The notes beneath the pieces are model-generated. The model was not told the origin of the DNA. It saw nothing but the letters and a program-made list of their open reading frames with translations, and did not search any database. 64,000 bases of DNA from Adlercreutzia sp. ZJ304. GTDB lineage: Bacteria; Actinomycetota; Coriobacteriia; Coriobacteriales; Eggerthellaceae. This document shows positions 35,163 to 43,558 of this stretch, piece by piece (position 1 is the first letter of the stretch; the number at the start of each line of letters is the position of its first letter). Made by a program: the position numbers and the translations under genes. The DNA lies in the NCBI RefSeq assembly GCF_011039075.1, contig NZ_JAAKEG010000001.1, positions 1-64,000 on the forward strand, in the 5' to 3' direction.

Positions 35163-36146
35163 TTGAGTCGGATTATTTTTTGGAATATTGGACGGTTTTT
35201 GCTGCTGATGGTAGCAGTATCTGTTGTTGTGTTTACGCTGGTATCGGTTTCGCCGGTTGATCCTGTGGCAGCTAATGTTGGACAGGCAGCTCTTGTGGGA
35301 ATGTCTGACGAGAAGCGTGCGGCGCTTGATGCCTATTGGGGTCGCAATGTGCCGCTGCCCGAGCGTTACCTATCGTGGGGTAGTGCTCTTCTGCAGGGCG
35401 ATATGGGCACATCACTGCGATTCAATGCGCCCGTTGCAGACGTAATAGCAAATCGTGCGTTAAATTCACTTTTGCTGATGAGCGTTGCGTGGCTAGTAAG
35501 TGGCGTGCTTGGCTTTGCTCTGGGCGTTTTGGCGGGCACGCATCGCGACACATTCTTAGATCGTGCAGTTAAATCATACTGTTTCGTTTTGGCGGCAAGT
35601 CCTACGTTTTGGGTTGCGCTTCTTTTGCTAATAGTATTTAGCGTGTGGCTGGGCTGGTTTCCCATAGGTTTTTCGCAGCCTATAGGAAAATCTGCAGCTA
35701 GCGTTACGCTTGGCGATGCGCTTTATCACTTGGCATTGCCGGCAATTACTCTTTCTCTTGTTGGCGTAGCGAATGTGGCGCTGCATACCCGCGAAAAAAC
35801 AATCGATGTTATGAATTCGCCGTATGTGCGTTTTGCTCGCACGCGCGGGTTGACCGAAAGGCAAATAGTGCTTCGTCATGGACTGCGAAACTTGGCGTTG
35901 CCAGCGATTACTATACAGTTCGCTCAGATTGCCGAAATATTTGGCGGTTCGGTTCTTGTGGAACAGGTATTCAGTTATCCCGGGCTTGGGCAGGCTGCAG
36001 TGGTTGCCGGAATTGGCGGAGATGTTGCGCTGCTTGCTGGTATTGCTCTGGTTTCTGCTGCTCTCGTGTTCGGTGGAAATGCTTTGGCAAATATTCTTTA
36101 TGGAGTGATTGATCCGCGAATAAGAAAAGGGCAAACGCATGGCTGA
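35163..36146 (+). CDS. nikB: ABC transporter permease, NikB/DppB type
   Basis: A 327-residue permease of the BPD_transp_1 family with six membrane helices. The family's long extracytoplasmic segment after helix 1 (VPLPERYLSWG) and the EAA loop (VRFARTRGLTERQIVLRHGLRN) are present. The start is uncertain: TTG 35163 follows GAAGG and puts helix 1 close to the N-terminus, while a GTG at 35124 would overlap the binding-protein gene and add 13 residues. It overlaps nikC by 8 bases. Confidence 0.85.
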   Translation: MSRIIFWNIGRFLLLMVAVSVVVFTLVSVSPVDPVAANVGQAALVGMSDEKRAALDAYWGRNVPLPERYLSWGSALLQGDMGTSLRFNAPVADVIANRALNSLLLMSVAWLVSGVLGFALGVLAGTHRDTFLDRAVKSYCFVLAASPTFWVALLLLIVFSVWLGWFPIGFSQPIGKSAASVTLGDALYHLALPAITLSLVGVANVALHTREKTIDVMNSPYVRFARTRGLTERQIVLRHGLRNLALPAITIQFAQIAEIFGGSVLVEQVFSYPGLGQAAVVAGIGGDVALLAGIALVSAALVFGGNALANILYGVIDPRIRKGQTHG

Positions 36147-37002
36147 GGCTGTGGCGAACATACTCCACGTGCCTAAGCGCAATCGCGTTTCGAATAGGCG
36201 CTTTATGCTGGTAAGTGTTGTGTTGGCGGCGGCTGTGCTGATAGCTATAGCCATATGCGGCGCAATGCTAATGCCTGAAGCTATAAAAACCGATTTCACG
36301 CAAAAAAACCTAGCGCCTTCACCCGCGCACATTTTTGGCACCGACTGGATGGGTCGTGATATGCTAGTGCGTACCATCGCGGGTTTAAGTACTAGCATTT
36401 TAGTGGGGCTTATTGCGGCGTGTGTCTCGTCGCTTATTGCGCTAATTCTGGGCACTATTGCTGCTCTTGGTGGTCGTCTTGCCGATCGCATAATCACATG
36501 GCTTATCGATTTACTTATGGGTGTGCCGCACATTGTGCTTCTAATTCTTATCTCGTTTGCACTTGGTAAAGGTTTTTGGGGCGTAACAATTGGAGTTGCG
36601 TTAACGCATTGGGCTTCGCTTTCTCGCGTTATACGTGCCGAAATTCTACAATGCCGCGAATCTGGCTTTGTTGCTGTGGCGCGCAGGCTAGGAGTGTCGC
36701 GCATAAAAATAGCTGTTCATCACATGCTTCCTTATGTGCTGCCGCAATTTATTGTGGGGCTAATTTTGATGTTTCCGCATGCTATATTGCACGAGGCTGC
36801 CATCACATTTTTGGGCTTCGGATTGTCGCCAGAACAGCCCGCCATTGGCATAATTCTTTCTGAGTCTATGTCGTATCTGTCGGCTGGTATGTGGTGGCTT
36901 GCAGTATTTCCGGGGCTTGCGCTTATAGGTATTGTTATGCTGTTCGATATAGTTGGGTCTGGCATACGTCGCATGGTCGATCCGTCTAGCGCTCAGGAGT
37001 AA
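36139..37002 (+). CDS. nikC: ABC transporter permease, NikC/DppC type
   Basis: A 287-residue permease, the partner of the previous gene. It starts with a cytoplasmic segment and helix 1, then the family motif HIFGTDWMGRDMLVRTI, and the EAA loop (VAVARRLGVSRIKIAVHHMLP). It ends SGIRRMVDPS, the usual DppC-like end. ATG 36139 lies within the end of nikB, showing translational coupling. Confidence 0.88.
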   Translation: MAEAVANILHVPKRNRVSNRRFMLVSVVLAAAVLIAIAICGAMLMPEAIKTDFTQKNLAPSPAHIFGTDWMGRDMLVRTIAGLSTSILVGLIAACVSSLIALILGTIAALGGRLADRIITWLIDLLMGVPHIVLLILISFALGKGFWGVTIGVALTHWASLSRVIRAEILQCRESGFVAVARRLGVSRIKIAVHHMLPYVLPQFIVGLILMFPHAILHEAAITFLGFGLSPEQPAIGIILSESMSYLSAGMWWLAVFPGLALIGIVMLFDIVGSGIRRMVDPSSAQE

Positions 37003-37004
37003 AT

Positions 37005-37949
37005 GTGGATACGACGCAGCACTCGCAAAATCATATTTCTGCGGAATTTCACCATCATCATTCGCATGGGGCGGGGTCGCTGCATTGCGGTGGGCATCAT
37101 CTGCTGCAAATAGAGGGGCTTACAGTTTCTTTCAAAATGTATAAAGAAACAGACAGTGGGCTGCGCGGGTATCTGAACGCCAAAAAGCATACTGTTCAGG
37201 TAGTTCACAACTTAAATTTGTCTGTTCACGTTGGCGAAGTGGTTGCGGTAGTTGGCGCATCCGGGTCAGGTAAAACTTTAATGGCTGATTCGATAATGGG
37301 TATTTTTGAACCAAATGCGGAAATCTGCGGAACCATTTGGTTTGATGGGAAGCCACAAACCGCTAACAGTTTGGCTGCTTTGCGTGGCAACGGTATTTCT
37401 CTTGTGCCGCAAAGTGTGGATAGTCTTGATCCGCTAATGCGTATTGGCAGGCAGGTGCGTGGCGTTGCTCATGGCTCGGCAAGTCGCGCGAACAAGGCGC
37501 AACGCGCACAACTTCAAAAGCGCCTATTTAAGCGGTACAAATTGGCTTCGGAAGTGGAGCAAATGTATCCTTATCAGCTATCGGGCGGTATGGCGCGCCG
37601 CGTACTTTTGTGCTGTGCGCTAATGGAAGAGCCGTCGTTAATTGTGGCAGATGAGCCAACGCCCGGGCTAGATTTAGATCTTGCCGTGCGCGCCATGGAC
37701 GATTTTCGCGAATTTGCCGACGCGGGTGGGGGAGTTTTGCTTATTACGCACGATATAGAGCTGGCTTTACGTGTGGCTGACCGCATTGCTGTGTTCAAAG
37801 ATGGCACAATTGTAGAAGAAACGCCATCGGCGAATTTCCGCTCTGAAGAACTTTTGCAGCATGAATTTACGCGCGAGCTTTGGCGTGCGCTTCCAGAGCA
37901 TGGTTTTAAGGTGTCATCGGGCAAAATTGAAGGTGAAGAAAATGCTTGA
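37005..37949 (+). CDS. nikD: ABC transporter ATPase NikD-like, His-rich N-terminus
   Basis: A 314-residue ATPase with Walker A GASGSGKT, signature LSGGMARR, Walker B LIVADEPT and switch His (THD). The first 32 residues hold ten His and a Cys28, including HHHHSHG, an unusual place for a metal-binding segment in a cytoplasmic ATPase. It suggests nickel storage or sensing next to the transporter (inference). The start is GTG 37005, 6 nt after CAGGAG; an ATG two bases earlier is out of frame. It overlaps the next gene by 8 bases. Confidence 0.85.
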   Translation: MDTTQHSQNHISAEFHHHHSHGAGSLHCGGHHLLQIEGLTVSFKMYKETDSGLRGYLNAKKHTVQVVHNLNLSVHVGEVVAVVGASGSGKTLMADSIMGIFEPNAEICGTIWFDGKPQTANSLAALRGNGISLVPQSVDSLDPLMRIGRQVRGVAHGSASRANKAQRAQLQKRLFKRYKLASEVEQMYPYQLSGGMARRVLLCCALMEEPSLIVADEPTPGLDLDLAVRAMDDFREFADAGGGVLLITHDIELALRVADRIAVFKDGTIVEETPSANFRSEELLQHEFTRELWRALPEHGFKVSSGKIEGEENA

Positions 37950-38538
37950 GGCGCGCAATGTGGTGTTTCGTTACGGGCACGATAAGCCAATTTACGATAA
38001 CTTTTCTGTGCAAGTGAAGCGGTCGGAGCGGCTATATTTGGATGCTCGGTCGGGTTTTGGTAAGACGACGCTGTGCAGGCTTCTTGCGGGCTATGAACAG
38101 CCTGAAGCAGGAGGAATATACATAGATGGCGACCCACTTCCGCAGCGTGGCGTTTGCCCAGTTCAACTGATAGGGCAGCACCCCGAACGCACGCTGGATG
38201 CGCGCATGCGTATGCGTAACAGTTTGGCGGAGGCAGGCAGCTATGATAAGGCGTTGCTTGCACGTTTGGGAATACGTAAAGAGTGGCTAAGCCGTTTTCC
38301 GCACGAATTATCTGGTGGTGAATTGCAGCGGTTTTGTATTGCGCGCGCCTTAATGGCTAATCCTAGTTATCTTATTGCTGATGAAATATCTACCATGCTT
38401 GATGCGGTTACGCAGGTGCATATCTGGAATGTAATCTTGGAAGAATGCCAGCGCCGAGAATTGGGTCTAGTTTTTACTACGCATTCTAGGTCGCTAGCAG
38501 ATCGCATTGCCACCCGCACATTGTGTCTTGAATCGTAG
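37942..38538 (+). CDS. nikE: ABC transporter ATPase NikE-like, short
   Basis: A 198-residue ATPase, short for the NikE/DppF family (about 260). The Walker A reads ARSGFGKT, with Ala in place of the first Gly. The signature LSGGELQR and Walker B YLIADEIS with its catalytic Glu are intact, and TTHS supplies the switch His. ATG 37942 overlaps nikD; the frame is open further upstream but inside nikD. With nikD it makes the ATP-hydrolysing pair of the importer. The family's C-terminal oligopeptide domain is missing. Confidence 0.83.
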   Translation: MLEARNVVFRYGHDKPIYDNFSVQVKRSERLYLDARSGFGKTTLCRLLAGYEQPEAGGIYIDGDPLPQRGVCPVQLIGQHPERTLDARMRMRNSLAEAGSYDKALLARLGIRKEWLSRFPHELSGGELQRFCIARALMANPSYLIADEISTMLDAVTQVHIWNVILEECQRRELGLVFTTHSRSLADRIATRTLCLES

Positions 38539-38649
38539 CGGCAATTAAGCCTAATCTGTTGAAATCGTGAAGGGCTCTGCCCATTCTCAAATTTATGCTT
38601 GCATTTTGCTTTGCGCGAGGCGTATAAACTGTTCAGCCTTAAAAGGCAT

Positions 38650-38703
38650 CGGGTAATACAACTTAACCATCGCTTTACTTTGCAGTGGGATGCAAAAGAT
38701 GGT
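38650..38703 (+). other. Structured leader of the surface-protein block
   Basis: Between nikE and the LRR gene a nested hairpin pairs ACCATC (38666-38671) with GATGGT (38698-38703) and TTTGCA (38679-38684) with TGCAAA (38691-38696). A GCCT-TTAA-AGGC hairpin lies just before it. I could not match it to a known riboswitch. Confidence 0.35.
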
Positions 38704-38723
38704 AAGAAAAGGGACAGATTGTT

Positions 38724-41300
38724 ATGCGGAAAGATTTTATGCTCAAACGGGCTGCGTGTGTAGTTCTATCTACAACTTTAGCTTGCACGTTTTGCCCTTA
38801 TGTTGCTTTTGCGTCAGAAGATAACGCAATAGACACTGTGCAGCTGCAGGCAGAATCGAAGATAAGCACAACTGAAATAGAGCCCAGCGAAGATGTTATA
38901 CACGCAAGTGTGTCTATTGATAAAAGTGCGCCTAAAGCTATGTTTAGCTACAACAATCTTATCTTCCAAATAAATGAAGATGCGGAAAACACTGTAACTT
39001 TGCTCGGTTTTGGTGCAAAGCCACAAAACGTGCTAGAAATTCCCGAAACTGTAGTGTATGGCAATGTTGAATATATAGTAACGAACATTAGTACGCTTGC
39101 GCAAATGGGGGGGGGGTTCTGTGATTCTGCGCTAGAACCTAGCGACCCCACAGAAGCTCAAAAATCTTCCAATTCCGATAAAAATTCAAACCCTTATATA
39201 ACCGAATATTATGCAGATGCCGAAAAAGCGGCAGATGTAAGCTCCATAACCATTCCTGCCACAGTTCAATCAATAGATGTGGCATTCTTTCAGCTATTTC
39301 CTAATGCCGCAAATATTGAAGTGGCGGCAGACAATCCCAATTATCAAAGCTATAACGGCATTGTTTTTAGTGCCGATTTATCTAGCCTCACCCTCGTCCC
39401 GGAGGGTATAGAGGGCACAGCCGTGCTCCCCACAGAATTGACCAACGTCCCTGCTTGCGTCTTTTCCCGTTGCACCAAGCTTTCGGTCATAACTGTTCAA
39501 AATGGGGGCACGGCAACATCTAGTGCCTATGTATCTTCGGGCGGTATCTTATATACAGCTGATAAAACTACTCTTGTGGCTGCTCCTGCTGGAATTGGCG
39601 CTAGCGTAGTTATAGACGAAGAATGCACAGCCATTGCGCAAGGAGCCTTTGTTGGAAACAAAGACTTGTCCACAATAATTGCAAAAGGCAATGTTGCGAA
39701 CATAGCCACAGAAGACAAAACGCACCTTGGTGCATTTGATGCGCAAGTTGTATCTGGCGCAACAGTGGTACTTTCCGCTAACTCAGACCGAAGCGTTTGG
39801 GAAAAAGCTGGCTTTGTAAACTTTGAAGAACCGGTAAGTGTAGGAGATTCAGTTACCCCTGATGCGGACGGTCTTGCGTTTACGGTGCTTCCTAACTACA
39901 CGTTATCGTGCTATTGGGCAGGAGATAAAGCGCATGTGCCTAGCACACTTGTAATACCAGATTATGGAATTATTAAGGGTGTGCCTTATAACATCTCTGC
40001 AATAGGAGACGAAGCGTTCGAAGGTGCTTCAAATTTACAAGCCGTACAATTGCCAAAGACAATTGATTCAGTAGGCAAGCGCGCTTTTGCGAACTGCGAA
40101 AATCTGTCTTACGTAGAGCTAAATGCTTCAATTACTGCGCTTCCAGCGGGCGTATTTGCTAACACCTCTCTTGCAAGTGTGGTGTTGCCAGCATCTATCG
40201 AATCGATAGAAAGCGAAGCTTTTGCGGGAGTAAGCAACACGACAATAGTTCAGTTAGGCGCAATTGAAAACATTGCAGAAGATGCCCTTGAGGGTGCGTC
40301 GAACGTAGATGTGTACGTGCCTTATAACAGCCAAACTGAAACCTATATGTGGAACACATCTCTTCCTATTCAGAACAACCATGTAATTCCTTATGGCATT
40401 AAGTTTGCAGATGGAATAGACAGTCTGCAAACAGGGGACGAGGTTGAACTGTTTGGAGCGGGCGGATATCTGTATGCAACAGGTAAAGTAAAAGCAAACA
40501 TAAGCTATGACGCAAACTGCATTAGTATTGACACTAAAAACAATACTCTAAGTGCAAAGCGAGACGGTGCGTTTACTGTAAATGTAGACTTGTCTATTAC
40601 AGTGCCGGAAGTTTTGCCTACAGGAACAGAATATAAGAATGTAAAACTAACTCCTGCATCATACGGTGGGCAGGCTTCCAGCGCACCAGCCCAAACATCT
40701 ACCATACATAGAAGCGTTCGCGCGCTAAATGAAACTCTTAGGGGTAGTGTGTCAACTCCTAAAGTTGCAGCGGAAGATATGCTGTCTATTACGGTTCCTA
40801 TCTATGTAACATTTGGTGGGGATGAGGGTGTTGATGTATCAAAGGAAAGCAATCTTGCGCAGCCTATAACTACAGAGACTTTTATCAGGAGTAACGGTGC
40901 TGCATGCACACTTGAGAGTCTTACATGTGTGGAGGCAGAAGCGGGTAGCGCGCAGAAAGTCTTAAAGACAAATGCTGGCACGCTTGATGCACAATCAGAT
41001 CTGTTTAGCATTCTTGGAAATGGTGATGCATCGTCTGTCAATTTTGGCTACAGCGCAAATAACACGCTTGATAGTACAGCCCTTACCAGCATTCAAGATA
41101 CATTCACGTTAGCTGCATCTTCTGCAGCCTTACCTACAGAACAAAAATTCTCATATCGTCTAAACCTAAGCAGCGGTGGTGCATCAATTAAGACCAGAAG
41201 CGAACTAGAAAGTTCTCTGGGAGCAATAGATAAAACAAAAACTCACCCTCTAGTCTTACTTACTTTCACATTTAAGAAAGCCGACACCAACACAAACTAA
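38724..41300 (+). CDS. Secreted BspA-type leucine-rich repeat surface protein with G10 tract
   Basis: An 858-residue protein with a signal peptide (about 1-30, ending near AFAS). Residues about 160-570 contain two blocks of BspA-type (LRR_5) repeats, such as ISAIGDEAFEGASNLQAVQL and VGKRAFANCENLSYVEL. Residues about 690-858 are a beta-rich domain beginning LSITVPIYVTF and ending LVLLTFTF, which resembles parts of the next three secreted proteins. No LPxTG or membrane anchor is visible. A run of ten G (39107-39116) encodes MGGG and sits before an Asp/Ser-rich insert. A one-base slip either way hits a stop within eight codons, so expression may vary by phase. The start could also be ATG 38739. 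Confidence 0.8.
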   Translation: MRKDFMLKRAACVVLSTTLACTFCPYVAFASEDNAIDTVQLQAESKISTTEIEPSEDVIHASVSIDKSAPKAMFSYNNLIFQINEDAENTVTLLGFGAKPQNVLEIPETVVYGNVEYIVTNISTLAQMGGGFCDSALEPSDPTEAQKSSNSDKNSNPYITEYYADAEKAADVSSITIPATVQSIDVAFFQLFPNAANIEVAADNPNYQSYNGIVFSADLSSLTLVPEGIEGTAVLPTELTNVPACVFSRCTKLSVITVQNGGTATSSAYVSSGGILYTADKTTLVAAPAGIGASVVIDEECTAIAQGAFVGNKDLSTIIAKGNVANIATEDKTHLGAFDAQVVSGATVVLSANSDRSVWEKAGFVNFEEPVSVGDSVTPDADGLAFTVLPNYTLSCYWAGDKAHVPSTLVIPDYGIIKGVPYNISAIGDEAFEGASNLQAVQLPKTIDSVGKRAFANCENLSYVELNASITALPAGVFANTSLASVVLPASIESIESEAFAGVSNTTIVQLGAIENIAEDALEGASNVDVYVPYNSQTETYMWNTSLPIQNNHVIPYGIKFADGIDSLQTGDEVELFGAGGYLYATGKVKANISYDANCISIDTKNNTLSAKRDGAFTVNVDLSITVPEVLPTGTEYKNVKLTPASYGGQASSAPAQTSTIHRSVRALNETLRGSVSTPKVAAEDMLSITVPIYVTFGGDEGVDVSKESNLAQPITTETFIRSNGAACTLESLTCVEAEAGSAQKVLKTNAGTLDAQSDLFSILGNGDASSVNFGYSANNTLDSTALTSIQDTFTLAASSAALPTEQKFSYRLNLSSGGASIKTRSELESSLGAIDKTKTHPLVLLTFTFKKADTNTN

Positions 41301-41422
41301 TAGAAGGGTACGCGTTATGGCTTACAGAAAGGGCATCAGTGTATGTCGAAGTGCTCGCGCACCTGCATACACCTAATAGGGCTAACAAACACAAAGCTTA
41401 TGGAAAACAAGCAAGAGGAAGA

Positions 41423-43471
41423 ATGGACACAATTATGAAACGCATATCTTTGGCAAAGCGGAGTGCAAGTGCTTTTAGTGCACTTGCTCTGGCTGCCACG
41501 ATGGTGCCTCTAGCTGGGGCAATACCGGGGGCAGAAGTTGAACAAGCTTATGCTGCTGCCACTCCGGGTAAGCAAATGAACATAACTGCTCCTATGTCAA
41601 TTGAGTTTGGAAGTAGCGCCAGTCGCATATCGGCAGATGCCAGCAATGCTACAACTACATTTAAGCTTCAAAATAAGGGCGAGATTGGCATGGCTGTAAG
41701 TGAGCTGAATTATTTGGCTCCCAATAAATGGAAAGAAGCTAATAATTTTATCTTAAAGGCAAAAGATGAAGGGCAGCCACTTGGTCTTGATAAAGATACT
41801 GACCCTACGCTATTTACCATGTGGGAGGGAAATGGTGCCAACCCCGGTGATGCTACCAAAACCATGAAATTTGACTTTGCCACAGTAGGTGATAAATCTA
41901 TCAAATGGGGAAGCGGCGTACCAAATACTATAGACACTATGATAGATGTGCAGCCATCCAACGAACAGACTTGCACTCTTTATATGGATCTAGCAAGCTC
42001 TAATGCTAAGTTAAATACTAATGCTGCAGTATCGAACTCTTATACCTCGCTCGGAAGTGTGAAGTTCACATTTAGTGAATGCTCTACTGTGGGCGATCTT
42101 ACTGGCTTAAATACCGAACAGTTAAAGACACAAGATTTTTATCTTAAAGACACAAGAAGCGATGCCACCATTACAAAAGATCAAGTTTTCTCGCTTGACC
42201 AAGTAAGTCGCGCTTCTGCAAGTATTAGTAAGTATCAGTACGCCAATGGTGATGGTAACGTAGTTAGCAATTCGCCTTATTATGGTTGGTACAAGGCTCT
42301 GCTTCAAAGCGATATTGATGAACATAAAGATGCTGCTGACTACGAGAAAAGAGTAAACCCGACAAGTGGATATGAGTGCCGTACACATTGGGGATCTCAT
42401 AGCAAGAATCTAGCTGACAACCCTAATGTTGCTCCATATCATCCAGCAAATCGCGATTACGCTACATATGATGTTCGTATTATTGGTCTTTTGCATGATG
42501 ATAAAGCTAATGTTACAGCGGGCGCAAAAAGTAACAACGAGAACGATTTAAAAGAGGGTTCTAAGGCTGGTATTACATTCCAGTTTGTATACATCATGGA
42601 TGAAGGTGATGCGGCGGCTTGGACATATGGTAAGGCACTTTATGGACCATTTCGTTCATGGGGTTATCGCTTTAATTATTCCGATAATGTGAACGAAGGT
42701 AGTGCTGAGAATTGGAGCGTTAACGACGGCTCTACTAACACCAACTATTCAGGTTGGGCTGACTCTGAACTTCGTGAACGCATGAACCAAACTTACAGTG
42801 TTGCTAAAGAAGGTCTTGCCAAGACTTATCGCGAAAAGTATTCCGCAAACTATGATGTTTGGACACCTGAACGAAATACTGGCATTGCTAACAAGGAAAA
42901 GACAATTTATGATTTGGCGCCTGCAGCTCTAACTGAAAAGATGGTTCCTGTTGTTAAAAAAACTGCGCAATTCACTGGAGAATGCACATCAACAACTTCA
43001 GTTGAAGGCGAAAATACAGTTACAACTAACAAACAAGAAGGACAACTCACATACACTTCAGACAAAATGTTTTTAGCTAGCTATGTTGAGTTTAGTGGAG
43101 ATACTGGCGGTGTTGGAGAAAAAGATAGTACCACAACTAAATGGGATTACAACAAAGCTTTGCTTTCCGGTAGTGACGGATCTCAATATGAGTACTATCA
43201 AAGTATTGGTATTGCTCCGACCTCTGCTAATGTGAATCTCACGAAAGTTTATCAGTGGCAAGTTGATAAAAATATACTTGCGCCGACCGTTGATGGTAAT
43301 GGTCCAGTTCGTGATGGTGTTGGGGGAGGTTCACGTAAGGATGGGTTATGGAATACGCGTTCTTTGTACCCCGGAACTACATTTAAAATTATACAAATAG
43401 GTGCGGGTGGTTATTTTGGATGGAACTATGTTGGGAATGGTATGGGTGTCTGTCCCTGCTTCTGTCTCTAA
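41423..43471 (+). CDS. Secreted protein with DUF6273-like C-terminus
   Basis: A 682-residue exported protein. The signal peptide ends near AYA-A (residue about 46). A beta-rich N-terminal domain follows, beginning MNITAPMSIEF and ending LGSVKFTF. The rest is large and Tyr/Asn-rich, and ends in a DUF6273-like tail (LWNTRSLYPG, then GVCPCFCL). ATG 41423 follows GAGGAA; a second ATG at 41435 is possible. An upstream extension in the same frame has no ribosome binding site. It lies between the LRR protein and the repeat protein in the surface block. No anchor seen. Confidence 0.72.
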   Translation: MDTIMKRISLAKRSASAFSALALAATMVPLAGAIPGAEVEQAYAAATPGKQMNITAPMSIEFGSSASRISADASNATTTFKLQNKGEIGMAVSELNYLAPNKWKEANNFILKAKDEGQPLGLDKDTDPTLFTMWEGNGANPGDATKTMKFDFATVGDKSIKWGSGVPNTIDTMIDVQPSNEQTCTLYMDLASSNAKLNTNAAVSNSYTSLGSVKFTFSECSTVGDLTGLNTEQLKTQDFYLKDTRSDATITKDQVFSLDQVSRASASISKYQYANGDGNVVSNSPYYGWYKALLQSDIDEHKDAADYEKRVNPTSGYECRTHWGSHSKNLADNPNVAPYHPANRDYATYDVRIIGLLHDDKANVTAGAKSNNENDLKEGSKAGITFQFVYIMDEGDAAAWTYGKALYGPFRSWGYRFNYSDNVNEGSAENWSVNDGSTNTNYSGWADSELRERMNQTYSVAKEGLAKTYREKYSANYDVWTPERNTGIANKEKTIYDLAPAALTEKMVPVVKKTAQFTGECTSTTSVEGENTVTTNKQEGQLTYTSDKMFLASYVEFSGDTGGVGEKDSTTTKWDYNKALLSGSDGSQYEYYQSIGIAPTSANVNLTKVYQWQVDKNILAPTVDGNGPVRDGVGGGSRKDGLWNTRSLYPGTTFKIIQIGAGGYFGWNYVGNGMGVCPCFCL

Positions 43472-43486
43472 TTTCTAAATAAACAA

Positions 43487-43512
43487 GCCTGCTGAGCTAA
43501 TGCTCGGCAGGC
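43487..43512 (+). terminator. Hairpin after the DUF6273-like gene
   Basis: An 11-bp stem with one G-U pair (GCCTGCTGAGC/GCTCGGCAGGC) and a 4-nt loop. Only a weak T-run follows. Confidence 0.5.
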
Positions 43513-43558
43513 AAATCTTGGCATGCAATCAAACAACTAGAAACAAGGCGATTTTGCA

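Noticed and set aside
38600-38720. Possible c-di-GMP-I riboswitch before the surface block
   Set aside because: The conserved GGGCAAACC and GGGACGCAAAG elements are not present; only a loose resemblance to the second.
41316-41375. Tiny 19-codon frame (MAYRKGISVC...) before the DUF6273-like gene
   Set aside because: It has a weak AGAAGG upstream, but nothing else supports a peptide; it could be a leader peptide but I cannot show it.
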